A DNA stretch of 64,000 bases, taken from assembly GCF_947497285.1 (NCBI RefSeq), contig NZ_CANMFT010000009.1, forward strand, positions 1 through 64,000, written 5' to 3'. Below are positions 17,977 through 27,724 of the stretch, in pieces (positions within the stretch are counted from its first letter, which is position 1; every line of letters starts with the position of its first letter). The position numbers were made by a program, and so were the translations under genes. The notes beneath the pieces were generated by a model. It worked only from the letters and a program-made list of their open reading frames with translations. It was not told where the DNA came from and made no database searches. This DNA comes from an uncultured Aliiroseovarius sp. Its GTDB lineage: Bacteria > Pseudomonadota > Alphaproteobacteria > Rhodobacterales > Rhodobacteraceae.

Positions 17977-19689
17977 TTACTGCCAGGACGCGATCAGCTC
18001 GTCGTAGCTAACGGTCTTGGGCTCTTCGTCCTCGTTCTCAAGCTTGGCGTAAGGGGCGCCGGGCTGGGCGAACCAGTGCTCCGCATCCATCTCTTCGTTC
18101 AGCTTGGGACCGATGTCACCCTGGATACCGGCACGCTCCAGACGCTCAAGAACACGCTCCTGGTCGGCGCAAAGGCTGTCCAGCGCTTCCTGTGCGGTCT
18201 TGGCGCCGGACATGGCGTCACCGATATTCTGCCACCACAGCTGGGCCAGCTTCGGGTAATCCGGAACGTTGGTGCCGGTGGGCGACCATGCGACACGGGC
18301 GGGCGAACGGTAGAATTCGACCAGACCACCCAGTTTGTCGGCACGCTCGGTGAAGCTGTCATGCTGCACAGTGGATTCGCGGATGAAGGTCAGACCCACA
18401 TGGGATTTCTTCACGTCCACGGTCTTGGAGGTGACGAACTGGGCATAGAGCCACGCGGCTTGCGCACGATCCACCGGGGTGGACTGCATCAACGTCCAGG
18501 AGCCAGCGTCCTGATAGCCGACCTTCTGGCCTTCTTTCCAGTAGACGCCATGCGGGCTGGGAGCCATGCGCCATTTCGGCGTGCCGTCCTCGTTCATCAC
18601 CGGCAGGCCGGGCTTTACGGTATCGGCGGTAAAGGCGGTGTACCAGAACATCTGCTGCGCGACGTTGCCCTGCGCAGGGATCGGGCCTGCTTCGGAGAAG
18701 GTCATGCCTGCGGCAGCGGGGGGCGAGTATTTGTTCAGCCATTCGATGGCCTTCTCGACCGCGTAGACAGCCGCCGGAGAGTTGGTCGCACCGCCGCGGG
18801 CCACACAAGAACCGGTGGGCTGGGAGTTTTCGTTCACACGAATGCCCCATTCGTCCACGGGCAGACCGTTGGGCTCACCCACGTCTCCCATACCGGCCAT
18901 CGACATCCAAGCATCGGTGTAGCGCCAGCCCAGCGAGGGGTCTTTCTTGCCGTAGTCCATGTTGCCAAAGACTTCGCCTTCGACACCCAGATGCGACAGG
19001 TCGCGACCGGTGAAGAATTCCGCGATGTCCTCATAGGCCGACCAGTTGACCGGAACGCCGAGATCGTAGCCATAGGCCGCTTTGAAGTCGGCCTTGTTCT
19101 TCTCGTCGTTGAACCAGTCATAGCGGAACCAATAGAGGTTCGCGAATTGCTGGGTCGGCATCTGGTAGACTTTGCCATCCGGACCGGTGGTGAAGCTCAG
19201 GCCGATGAAATCTTCCAGATCCAGCGTCGGCAGGGTCACCGCCGCGCCTTCGCCTGCCATCCAGTCGGTCAGGTTGCGCACCTGCTGATAGCGCCAGTGG
19301 GTACCGATCAGGTCGGAGTCATTGACATAGGCGTCATAGATGTTTTCGCCGGACTGCATCTGCGTCTGCAGTTTTTCGACCACGTCGCCTTCGCCAATCA
19401 GGTCATGGGTGACCTTGATGCCGGTGATCGCGGTAAAGGCCGGGGCCAGCACCTGGGATTCGTACTCATGCGTGGTGATGGTCTCGGAAACGACCTTGAT
19501 CTCCATGCCTTCGAACGGCTTGGCCGCGTCGATGAAGAACTGCATCTCCGCTTCCTGCTCGGCGCGGCTGATCGACGACAGATCGCCGATTTCCGCATCG
19601 AGGAACGCCTTGGCGGCATCCATGTCGGCAAAGGCTGGTCCCGCAAGGACCAACAGCGCCGCTGTGGTGGATTTGAGGTTAAGGTTCAT
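17977..19689 (-). CDS. glpV: Glycerol ABC transporter substrate-binding protein
   Basis: 570 residues with a signal peptide ending PAFA|DMDAA (about 21). This is a large cluster-type periplasmic binding protein. The mature part contains ITGIKVTHDLIGEGDVVEKL, YDAYVNDSDLIGTHWRY and a Cys at TGSCVARGGATN. Size and operon fit GlpV, the glycerol-binding protein of the GlpSTPQUV importer of rhizobia. It is flanked on both sides by strong hairpins, as expected for a highly translated binding protein. Confidence 0.92.
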   Translation of the reverse strand: MNLNLKSTTAALLVLAGPAFADMDAAKAFLDAEIGDLSSISRAEQEAEMQFFIDAAKPFEGMEIKVVSETITTHEYESQVLAPAFTAITGIKVTHDLIGEGDVVEKLQTQMQSGENIYDAYVNDSDLIGTHWRYQQVRNLTDWMAGEGAAVTLPTLDLEDFIGLSFTTGPDGKVYQMPTQQFANLYWFRYDWFNDEKNKADFKAAYGYDLGVPVNWSAYEDIAEFFTGRDLSHLGVEGEVFGNMDYGKKDPSLGWRYTDAWMSMAGMGDVGEPNGLPVDEWGIRVNENSQPTGSCVARGGATNSPAAVYAVEKAIEWLNKYSPPAAAGMTFSEAGPIPAQGNVAQQMFWYTAFTADTVKPGLPVMNEDGTPKWRMAPSPHGVYWKEGQKVGYQDAGSWTLMQSTPVDRAQAAWLYAQFVTSKTVDVKKSHVGLTFIRESTVQHDSFTERADKLGGLVEFYRSPARVAWSPTGTNVPDYPKLAQLWWQNIGDAMSGAKTAQEALDSLCADQERVLERLERAGIQGDIGPKLNEEMDAEHWFAQPGAPYAKLENEDEEPKTVSYDELIASWQ

Positions 19690-19735
19690 TGGTTTTACCC
19701 TCCCATTTTGAACCGATGAATGAGGAAGTTCGAAA

Positions 19736-19766
19736 CGTGGCCGGGTCTCCTCCTGTCCCGGCCACG
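19736..19766 (-). promoter_or_regulatory. Stable hairpin between glpU and glpV
   Basis: CGTGGCCGGG (19736-19745), 11-nt loop, CCCGGCCACG (19757-19766): perfect 10-bp stem in the glpU-glpV gap. With the hairpin after glpV it would bracket the glpV message and could set its stability or processing. Confidence 0.6.
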
Positions 19767-19777
19767 GGGGCCTGTGA

Positions 19778-20050
19778 CTACACCCAGCGGAAGACCGCTG
19801 CGGCGTAGATCAGGCAGACGATGAGGGCGTAAGGTTGTTGCGCCCCAACGATCCCGAGCCAGGCCAGATTGATAAAAGCCGAGCCCAGAAGGGTGATGAA
19901 GAGCCGGTCGCCCCTCGTGGTTTCGATCCGCAGCAGCCCCACGCGGGGCGTTTCCGGGAATTTGATCGCGAGCACCGTGAAGGTGATCAGCAATGAGGCG
20001 ATGACCATGAAGAAAATCGCGGTCGGCCAGGTCCATGCCATCCAGTCCAT
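19778..20050 (-). CDS. glpU: Small membrane protein of the glycerol transporter (DUF2160)
   Basis: 90 residues with two or three membrane segments: WPTAIFFMVIASLLITFTVL near the N-terminus, LFITLLGSAFINLAWLG and PYALIVCLIYAAAVF near the C-terminus. It begins MDWMAWTWPTA, typical of DUF2160/GlpU proteins, which are always found in this operon. Its exact part in glycerol uptake is unknown. It lies 24 bp after glpQ. Confidence 0.88.
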   Translation of the reverse strand: MDWMAWTWPTAIFFMVIASLLITFTVLAIKFPETPRVGLLRIETTRGDRLFITLLGSAFINLAWLGIVGAQQPYALIVCLIYAAAVFRWV

Positions 20051-20074
20051 TGAAAGTCCTCCCTTGCTTCAGAC

Positions 20075-20926
20075 TTACACACGACCCAGGGCAAAGCCCT
20101 TGGCGATGTAGTTGCGGACGAAGTAGATCACGAGCGCGCCGGGCACGATGGTCAGGATACCGGCGGCCGCCAGCACGCCCCAGTCGATGCCCGATGCCCC
20201 TTGGGTCCGGGTCATGATCGCGGCAATCGGTTTGGCGGCGACGGTGGTCAGCGTTCGGCTCAGCAGCAGTTCCACCCATGAGAACATGAAGCAGAAGAAT
20301 GCGGCAACCCCGATGCCACTGGCAATCAGCGGCGTAAAGATCTTCACGAAGAAGGCGCCAAAGCTGTAGCCGTCGATATAGGCGGTTTCGTCGATCTCCT
20401 TGGGCACACCGCGCATGAAGCCTTCCAAAATCCACACCGCGAGCGGCACGTTGAACAGGGTATGCGCCAGCGCCACGGCGATATGCGTGTCGAACAGACC
20501 CACCGAGCTGTAGAGCTGGAAGAATGGCAGCGCGAAAACCGCGGGCGGCGCCATCCGGTTGGTCAAGAGCCAGAAGAACAGGTGCTTGTCGCCCATGAAG
20601 TGGTAGCGCGAGAAGGCATAAGCCGCCGGCAGCGCCACCGCGAGGGAAATCACCGTGTTCACCGTCACGTAGATGATCGAGTTCACATAGCCCATATACC
20701 AGGCCGGATCGGTGAGGATCGTGGCGTAGTTGGCGAATGTGAGATTGCGCGGGAACAGCGTGAACTCGTTCAGGATCTCGGTGTTGGTCTTCAGGCTCAT
20801 GTTCAGCAGCCAGTAGATCGGCAGCAGAAGGAACAGGAGATAGAGGGTCATCACCACGAGACGGCTGTTGATCTTGGGCAGCGCACGCCTGCGGGACGCG
20901 GTTTGGTTTACGGTCATATCGGCCAT
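20075..20926 (-). CDS. glpQ: Glycerol ABC transporter permease
   Basis: 283 residues, six membrane segments, MalG-type permease. The EAA motif appears as EIDETAYIDGYSFGAFFVKI at about residue 180. It forms the membrane channel with GlpP and contacts the ATPases GlpS and GlpT. It starts 3 bp after the glpP stop. Confidence 0.95.
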   Translation of the reverse strand: MADMTVNQTASRRRALPKINSRLVVMTLYLLFLLLPIYWLLNMSLKTNTEILNEFTLFPRNLTFANYATILTDPAWYMGYVNSIIYVTVNTVISLAVALPAAYAFSRYHFMGDKHLFFWLLTNRMAPPAVFALPFFQLYSSVGLFDTHIAVALAHTLFNVPLAVWILEGFMRGVPKEIDETAYIDGYSFGAFFVKIFTPLIASGIGVAAFFCFMFSWVELLLSRTLTTVAAKPIAAIMTRTQGASGIDWGVLAAAGILTIVPGALVIYFVRNYIAKGFALGRV

Positions 20927-20929
20927 GGG

Positions 20930-21799
20930 TCAGCCCTCCCGCTTATCAAGGTTGGTCATCACGGTGTAGAACACCCAGGAGATGAGAAGGATCACGAGGA
21001 AATACATGATCGAGAAAGCCGCCGCCGGTCCAAGGTCGAACTGTCCCAGCGCCATCTTGACGAGGTCGATCGACAGAAGCGTGGTGGCGTTGCCGGGGCC
21101 ACCGCCGGTGACGACGAACGGCTCGGTATAGATCATGAAGCTGTCCATGAAGCGCAACAGGATCGCGATCATCAAGACGCCCGCCATCTTGGGCAGTTCG
21201 ATGAAGCGGAACACTTTCCAGCGCGACGCCTGGTCGATCTTGGCCGCCTGATAATAGGCGTCGGGGATCGACTTCAGACCGGCAAAGGCCAGAAGCGCAA
21301 CAAGCGAGGTCCAGTGCCACACATCCATCACGATGATGGTGATCCAGGCCGCAACGATGTCCTGCGTGTAGTTGTAGTTGATGCCGAGCGCATCAAGCGT
21401 GTAGCCCAGCAGACCAATGTCAACACGGCCAAAGATCTGCCAGATCGTGCCAACCACGTTCCATGGAATGAGCAGCGGCAGCGACATCAGCACAAGGCAG
21501 AAGGACGACCAAAAGCCGGATTTCGGCATGTTCAGCGCCACGAAGATGCCCAGCGGGATTTCGATGGCCAGAATGATGCCCGAGAACATGAGCTGGCGGC
21601 CAAGCGCGTCCCACATGCGTTCCGAGCGCAGCATTTCTTCGAACCATTCGAGCCCGGCCCAGAAGAACTGGTTATTCCCGAACGTGTCCTGCACGGAGTA
21701 GTTGACCACGGTCATCAGCGGGATCACCGCCGAAAAGGCCACCAGAAGCAGCATAGGCAGGACGAGAAACCATGCCTTTTGATTGACTGTCTTTTCCAT
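20930..21799 (-). CDS. glpP: Glycerol ABC transporter permease
   Basis: 289 residues, MalF-type permease with about six membrane segments and an EAA loop around SIPDAYYQAAKIDQASRWKV. N-terminus MEKTVNQKAWFLVLPM. Its ATG overlaps the stop of the 44-residue ORF (TAATG). It partners GlpQ. Confidence 0.95.
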   Translation of the reverse strand: MEKTVNQKAWFLVLPMLLLVAFSAVIPLMTVVNYSVQDTFGNNQFFWAGLEWFEEMLRSERMWDALGRQLMFSGIILAIEIPLGIFVALNMPKSGFWSSFCLVLMSLPLLIPWNVVGTIWQIFGRVDIGLLGYTLDALGINYNYTQDIVAAWITIIVMDVWHWTSLVALLAFAGLKSIPDAYYQAAKIDQASRWKVFRFIELPKMAGVLMIAILLRFMDSFMIYTEPFVVTGGGPGNATTLLSIDLVKMALGQFDLGPAAAFSIMYFLVILLISWVFYTVMTNLDKREG

Positions 21800-21932
21800 T
21801 ACTTCGCCCCCTCCCCGGAAGATTGCGCCACGGGGCGCGCGATTTGTGCGGATGCCTGATCGAGGAAACGGTCAACCATTTGGATCTGGCGTTCCATGAT
21901 CTGTTGCGATGTCAGGATCGGACGGCCATCCA

Positions 21933-21933
<1 letters not shown>
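21799..21933 (-). CDS. 44-residue ORF between glpT and glpP
   Basis: ATG at 21933 overlaps the glpT stop (TGATG) and its TAA overlaps the glpP start (TAATG), so it has the same coupling as its neighbours on both sides. The product starts MDGRPILTSQQIMERQIQMV, is helical and polar, and ends SSGEGAK. No membrane segment or signal. The 135 bp are too long to be a spacer in an operon otherwise packed to a few bases. I know no family for it. Small partner of the transporter is an inference. Confidence 0.6.
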
Positions 21934-23009
<1,076 letters not shown>

Positions 23010-23020
23010 GGTGTCCTCCC

Positions 23021-24109
23021 TCAGGCCGCAAGCGCATAGGCGGCGGGGGCCACCAGCTTGCCGTCTTCGCCAAAAATGTAGACATGGCGGGGGTCCAGCC
23101 AGACATCGAGCCGCGCACCCAGTTCCAGCTCATGAACCCCATGGATCAACCCGACCCAGCGTTCGCCGAAATGGTCCAGGTGAACAAAGGTTTCCGACCC
23201 GGTCAGCTCGGTCACCGACAGTTTCGTGGCGAATTGCATCGCGTTTGCCGAATGCTGGCTGATCTCAAGATGGTTCGGGCGGAACCCGGCGGTGTAGCGG
23301 CCATCGGCCAATTCGGCGAGCTTGCCGGTTGCCGCGGTGCTCTGACCATCGCCGAACATGATGCGGTCGCCAGTCTTGGAGATCGGCAGGAAGTTCATCG
23401 GCGGATCCGAGAAGACCCGCGCCGTGGTGGCATCCACCGGCTGGCGATAGACCGACGGGGTCGGGCCGAACTGGGTGATACGCCCTTCGGACAGGGTGGC
23501 GACATTGCCGCCCAGAAGCAGCGCCTCTTCCGGCTCTGTCGTAGCATAGACAAAGATCGAGCCCGAGGCCTCAAAGATTTTCGGAATCTCGACCCGCAGC
23601 TCTTCGCGCAGCTTGTAATCGAGGTTCGCGAGCGGCTCGTCGAGCAGTACAAGCCCGGCATTCTTGACCAGCGCGCGCGCCAAAGCGCAGCGCTGTTGCT
23701 GACCGCCCGACAATTCCAGCGGCTTGCGCTCCAGCATCGGGGTCAGCTTCATCAATTCTGCGGTTTCGCGGACGCGGGCCTCGATCTCGGCCTTGTTCGC
23801 GCCCATCAGCTTCATCGGCGAGGCGATGTTGTCATAGACACTCATCGTCGGGTAGTTGATGAACTGCTGGTAAACCATCGCCACCTTCCGGTCCTGAACG
23901 CGCTGGCCGGTGACATCCTGATCGTTCCAGATCACCTGTCCCGTGGCGGGCACATCGAGCCCGGCCATCAGCCGCATCAGCGATGTCTTGCCCGACAGGG
24001 TCGGTCCAAGCAGCACATTCATCGTGCCCTTTTCCAGCGTCAGATCCGTCGGGTAGATATGTGTCTGCCCCTCGACGGTCTTTGATACGCCTCTCAATTC
24101 GAGCGTCAT
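23021..24109 (-). CDS. glpS: Glycerol ABC transporter ATPase
   Basis: 362 residues. Walker A appears as GPTLSGKTSLMR (G-P-T-x-S-G-K-T), the signature is a good LSGGQQQRCALARAL, and Walker B is VLLDEPLANLD followed by YATTEPEEAL, where the usual switch His is replaced by Glu. C-terminal TOBE domain. It pairs with GlpT. The complementary loss of canonical motifs in the pair suggests an asymmetric dimer. Confidence 0.95.
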   Translation of the reverse strand: MTLELRGVSKTVEGQTHIYPTDLTLEKGTMNVLLGPTLSGKTSLMRLMAGLDVPATGQVIWNDQDVTGQRVQDRKVAMVYQQFINYPTMSVYDNIASPMKLMGANKAEIEARVRETAELMKLTPMLERKPLELSGGQQQRCALARALVKNAGLVLLDEPLANLDYKLREELRVEIPKIFEASGSIFVYATTEPEEALLLGGNVATLSEGRITQFGPTPSVYRQPVDATTARVFSDPPMNFLPISKTGDRIMFGDGQSTAATGKLAELADGRYTAGFRPNHLEISQHSANAMQFATKLSVTELTGSETFVHLDHFGERWVGLIHGVHELELGARLDVWLDPRHVYIFGEDGKLVAPAAYALAA

Positions 24110-24122
24110 CAGGTCCTCCTCC

Positions 24123-25721
24123 TTATTCCGCCGCCGCGGGTGTGGAATGGCGACGTTGCGCCATCCACTTATCGAGCGCCTGGGTTTGCTCGGCCGTCAG
24201 CCGCAGCCCCAGCTTGTTGCGCCGCCAGATCACGTCCTCTGCCGTGCGCGCATATTCATGTGTCATGAGCCAGCGGATCTCGGTCTCGGTCAGCGTGGCG
24301 CCGAATTCCTGCCCAAGATCAGTGGCTTGCTTTGCATCGCCCAGAATGCCTAGGGCCTCTGTGCCATAGGCGCGTACCAGCCGCAGCGCCCAGAAATCGT
24401 TCAGGAACGGAAAACGGGACTGCAGATCGGCCACCAGACGCGCCACCCCATCGACCGGAAAATCCCCGCCGGGCAGTGCGACGCCAGCGGTCCATTTGCC
24501 CTTGGTCAGTGTCAGGTGTTCCCCGATTTTCTCCATCGCGCTTTCCGCGAGGCGGCGATAGGTGGTGATCTTGCCGCCAAAGATATTCAGCACCGGCGCG
24601 CCTGCGCTGGTATCAACCTTGAGCGTATAGTCCCGCGTTGCCGCCGTGGCGCTGCTTGCGCCGTCATCATAAAGCGGGCGAACGCCGGAATAGGTCCAGA
24701 CCACATCGTCGCGGGTCAGCTGCTGTTTGAAATACTGGTTGGCAAAGCCAAGCAGGTAATCCTGTTCCTCGGGCGTGCAATCCGGTTTGACCGAGGGATC
24801 AGAATGTTCGGCATCCGTGGTGCCGATCAGGGTATAGTCGGTCTCATAGGGGATCGAAAAGATGATCCGCCCGTCCGCTCCCTGAAAGAAATAGCATTTG
24901 TCGTGATCGTATAGCTTGCGGGTCACGATATGGGAGCCGCGGACCAGCCGCACACCTTCACGCGAATTCAGCCGCACCTTGGTCTGGATGATGTCCCCGA
25001 CCCAGGGTCCGCCCGCGTTGACCAGCATCCGGGCATAAAAAGTCCGCAGATGGTTGTTTTCGGTATTGCGCGTTTCAATGCGCCATAGCCCATTTTCGCT
25101 TGTCGCACTGACAACCTGTGTACGGGTCATGACATGCGCGCCGCGTGCTTCGGCGTCGCGGGCATTGAGCACCACAAGGCGCGAATCCTCAACCCAGCAG
25201 TCAGAATATTCATAGGCCTTGGCAAAACGATCCTGCAGCGGCGCGCCCTCTTTCGAGCCGCTCAGCTCCACGGTCGACGTCCCCGGCAGGATCTTGCGCC
25301 CGCCCAGGTGGTCATACATAAACAGCCCCAACCGGATGAGCCAAGCGGGCCTGCGCCCTTTCATCCACGGCATGAAGAGGCTGAGAAGTTTGGAAGTCGG
25401 CGTATCCGACTCAAACCGCATATCTTTATGATAAGGAAGCACAAAACGCATCGGCCAGCTGATATGTGGCATCGCCTTCAAAAGCGTTTCCCGCTCGATC
25501 AGCGCCTCGCGTACCAGCCGGAATTCGAAATATTCCAGGTACCGCAACCCGCCATGAAACAGCTTGGTCGATGCCGACGATGTCGCCGAGGCAAGGTCGT
25601 TCATTTCCGCCAATGTCACCGATAGCCCACGCCCCGCCGCGTCCCGGGCGATGCCGCAGCCATTGATGCCGCCGCCAATGATGAACAGGTCCGTGATTTC
25701 CGTGTCGGTCGGGTGTGCCAC
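24123..25721 (-). CDS. glpD: Aerobic glycerol-3-phosphate dehydrogenase
   Basis: 532 residues from GTG 25721, chosen because GGAGG lies 8 nt upstream. The TTG five codons earlier would overlap that site. FAD-binding FIIGGGINGCGIARDAAGRG at the N-terminus, then SATSSASTKLFHGGLRYLE typical of GlpD. It oxidises glycerol-3-phosphate to DHAP at the inner membrane and passes electrons to quinone. First gene of the operon, divergent from glpR. Confidence 0.96.
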   Translation of the reverse strand: MAHPTDTEITDLFIIGGGINGCGIARDAAGRGLSVTLAEMNDLASATSSASTKLFHGGLRYLEYFEFRLVREALIERETLLKAMPHISWPMRFVLPYHKDMRFESDTPTSKLLSLFMPWMKGRRPAWLIRLGLFMYDHLGGRKILPGTSTVELSGSKEGAPLQDRFAKAYEYSDCWVEDSRLVVLNARDAEARGAHVMTRTQVVSATSENGLWRIETRNTENNHLRTFYARMLVNAGGPWVGDIIQTKVRLNSREGVRLVRGSHIVTRKLYDHDKCYFFQGADGRIIFSIPYETDYTLIGTTDAEHSDPSVKPDCTPEEQDYLLGFANQYFKQQLTRDDVVWTYSGVRPLYDDGASSATAATRDYTLKVDTSAGAPVLNIFGGKITTYRRLAESAMEKIGEHLTLTKGKWTAGVALPGGDFPVDGVARLVADLQSRFPFLNDFWALRLVRAYGTEALGILGDAKQATDLGQEFGATLTETEIRWLMTHEYARTAEDVIWRRNKLGLRLTAEQTQALDKWMAQRRHSTPAAAE

Positions 25722-25788
25722 GCGATTCTCCTCCAAGCGCGTTGTGCCACATTTGTGACGAAATCGCAGGAAGATCGCAACACAAAAA

Positions 25789-25807
25789 TTTTCGTTTATG
25801 TTCGATT
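25789..25807. promoter_or_regulatory. Candidate GlpR operator in the glpD-glpR gap
   Basis: Tandem TTCG words in an AT-rich context: TTTTCGTTTATGTTCGATT, 70 bp before the glpD start and in the divergent promoter region. DeoR-family GlpR repressors bind TTCG-containing repeats of this kind. Another TTCG-rich patch occurs at about 25903-25918. Site identity is inferred. Confidence 0.4.
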
Positions 25808-25980
25808 CTGAGCTTACTGGGGAATATCAACGGCTTACCCCAACGTCAATTTGCGCGAGATCAGACAGAACAGAGCCAACCTGGGGAATTTTTGTTGCCT
25901 TTCTATTCGTTTTTCGCGAAGCTCTTGCCCCAACGCCGCACAGATCCGGCCGTAAACGATATTGGGAGACAAGGCCGATC

Positions 25981-26745
25981 ATGTCGCAAACATTCCGCCA
26001 TCCCGAAATTCTTGAGATCGTGCGCCGCGAAGGCAAGGTTACGGTCGAGGGGCTTGCCCGGCATTTTGACGTGACGCTTCAGACCATTCGCCGGGATCTG
26101 ACGGATCTTGCCGATGCGGGGCGTCTGGAACGGGTGCATGGCGGCGCGGTCCTGCCGTCGGGCACAACCAATATCGGCTATGAAGAGCGCCGCTCGCTCA
26201 AGTCCGACGAAAAGCGCGCCATGGCCCGCGCATGTGCAGCGGAGATCCCGAACGGCATTTCGCTGTTTCTCAATATCGGCACGTCAACCGAGGCCGTCGC
26301 GCAAGAGCTGATGCATCATGAAAACCTCATGGTTGTCACCAACAACATGAACGTGGCCAATATCCTTGCCGGGAACCGCGATTGCGAAATCATCGTAACC
26401 GGCGGACAATTGCGCCGCGCCGATGGCGGGCTGGTTGGCAATCTGGCCGCGGAAACAATCCGCCAGTTCAAATTCGATCTGGCCGTGATTGGCTGTTCCG
26501 CGCTGGATCGCGAAGGCGACCTTTTGGATTTCGACATTCAGGAGGTCAGCGTCAGCCAGGCCATCCTGCGCCAGTCCCGCAAGACATATTTGGTCGCCGA
26601 CCAGTCGAAACTTTCACGCAGCGCCCCGGCCCGGATTGCCTCACTCGCTGATATTGACACGTTTTTTACCGATCGGCCCTTGCCCGCGGACCTGGCCACG
26701 TCATGTGATGCCTGGCGGACGAAACTTGTTGTCGCTGACCGGTGA
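25981..26745 (+). CDS. glpR: DeoR-family regulator, glycerol-3-phosphate repressor
   Basis: 254 residues from ATG 25981 (MSQTFRHPEILEIVRREGKV). A longer in-frame extension to 25798 is implausible because it crosses the promoter region. N-terminal DeoR helix-turn-helix with VEGLARHFDVTLQTIRRDL and HGGAVLPSG. C-terminal sugar-phosphate-binding domain with SLFLNIGTSTEAVA, NNMNVAN and IIVTGGQLRRADGG. Divergent from glpD. It most likely represses the glycerol operon until glycerol-3-phosphate appears. Confidence 0.93.
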   Translation: MSQTFRHPEILEIVRREGKVTVEGLARHFDVTLQTIRRDLTDLADAGRLERVHGGAVLPSGTTNIGYEERRSLKSDEKRAMARACAAEIPNGISLFLNIGTSTEAVAQELMHHENLMVVTNNMNVANILAGNRDCEIIVTGGQLRRADGGLVGNLAAETIRQFKFDLAVIGCSALDREGDLLDFDIQEVSVSQAILRQSRKTYLVADQSKLSRSAPARIASLADIDTFFTDRPLPADLATSCDAWRTKLVVADR

Positions 26746-26792
26746 CGCGGTCAGATTGCAATCTCTGCCAGATCGGGAAGGAGTTGCAGTGA

Positions 26793-26809
26793 GCACCATT
26801 CATTGGTGC
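26793..26809 (+). terminator. Inverted repeat downstream of glpR
   Basis: GCACCA (26793-26798), loop TTCAT, TGGTGC (26804-26809), 48 bp after the glpR stop. The following run is CTTCGCAGAGTTTGACTTTTC, only loosely U-rich. Probable weak terminator of glpR. Confidence 0.4.
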
Positions 26810-26850
26810 CTTCGCAGAGTTTGACTTTTCTTTGGGCACCTCAAAAAATT

Positions 26851-26884
26851 GCTGTCGCGTTGCCCTTAAAACTGAGACACGACG
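26851..26884 (+). repeat. Transposon end, outer copy
   Basis: 34-bp sequence starting GCTGTCGCGTTGCCCTTAAA, lying just outside the 3' end of the truncated transposase. A copy with 32 of 34 matching bases occurs in the same orientation at 27651-27684, exactly 800 bp away. TGT at the start is the usual terminal triplet of tni/Mu-like elements. Confidence 0.7.
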
Positions 26885-26906
26885 GGGAGTGGACGGAACA
26901 TGGGGG

Positions 26907-27653
26907 TCATGTGGCGCGTTTGCTGTTTGCAACCGTCAGGCGACCGTCGAGGACGGCGGCCCGTGTGATGGCAACTCGGTGAGCCCCTTTTGGTGACCAC
27001 CTCATCCTTCTGCGCTTTCCCATGCGGGAATTGGCAATGTCATCGACTGATCCTTCGGCACGAGAAGACGAGATGGGCAGCCCTTTACGGTACCGTCGGC
27101 CATAGTCGACAAGGGATTCCATGTTGTTCGCGAGATAGGTGTACAGTGTCTCGCAGCGGACCTGCACGCGAGCGGCAGCGGTGCGGACAGCCAGAGGTTC
27201 TTCCGCAAGGCGGGCGCAATCGTGCATGAGCCCCTTCAGATAAGTTTCCGCGACACGTGCTCTGCCGTGCCAAAGCCACCAGCGGAGGCTTTTCGCAGGG
27301 CGCTGGAACAGCACTGGATTGCCGGCAAAACTTTGTGTCTGGACGAGCCCCTGAACGGCTGCCTCGACATGCTGCACACGCATGGAGATGTGCCACCAGT
27401 CGAGAATATGCTTCACCGGGGCGTCGCCGTTGGTGGCATTTCGGATCAGATTTGGCAAAGCTGGCTCGCCGTCCGAGATCACCGTCAACAGACGGCCTGG
27501 CTTCCATCCGAAGTCTGACAGCTCGTCTCGCATTCGGCTGCCTGGCGATGCCGTCGCATTGGCGACCAAGCCAAATCGTCGGCACATATTGCGGCTTTCA
27601 ATCTTACCGACTACAAGATCCAGGTGTCGCTGCTGATACTCCGGTCGACAGCT
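26907..27653 (-). pseudogene. 5'-truncated transposase, ISKra4-like
   Basis: The open frame runs from the transposon end at 27651 into a C-terminal transposase half. It includes VISDGEPALPNLIRNA, HILDWWHISMRVQHVE, and ISSSRAEGSVDDIANSRMGK followed by MRWSPKGAHRVAITRAAVLDG, a C-terminus like that of ISKra4-type transposases. The frame is open upstream of ATG 27587 through CRPEYQQRHLDLVVGKIE to the repeat, so the coding sequence was cut by an insertion. The N-terminal part and catalytic start are missing. The family name is from memory of the C-terminal motif and is moderately certain. Confidence 0.7.
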
Positions 27654-27724
27654 GTCGCGTTGCCCTTAAATCTGAAACACGACGCGTTCGGGGATATTTT
27701 TTGCCCTTAATTATGAGATTCGAC
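27651..27724 (+). mobile_element. Right end of a tni-type transposon with two transposase-binding repeats
   Basis: Outer repeat 27651-27684 and an inner related repeat 27701-27724 (TTGCCCTTAATTATGAGATT, then CGAC; 19 of 24 bases shared with the outer one), spaced by 41 bp. Multiple direct repeats at an end are typical of Tn7/Tn5053/Mu-like elements, where TniA/TnsB binds. The inner repeat overlaps the tniQ stop codon, so the gene ends at the very tip of the element. The element interrupts the transposase at 26907-27653. Confidence 0.6.

Noticed and set aside
18076-19719. 547-codon plus-strand frame opposite glpV
   Set aside because: Antisense to an intact binding-protein gene; no domain, no ribosome site.
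20462-21859. 465-codon plus-strand frame opposite glpP and glpQ
   Set aside because: Charged low-complexity product rich in His/Arg/Asp, the mirror of hydrophobic permease codons.
23084-24085. 333-codon plus-strand frame opposite glpS
   Set aside because: Antisense shadow of an ABC ATPase gene; no domain.
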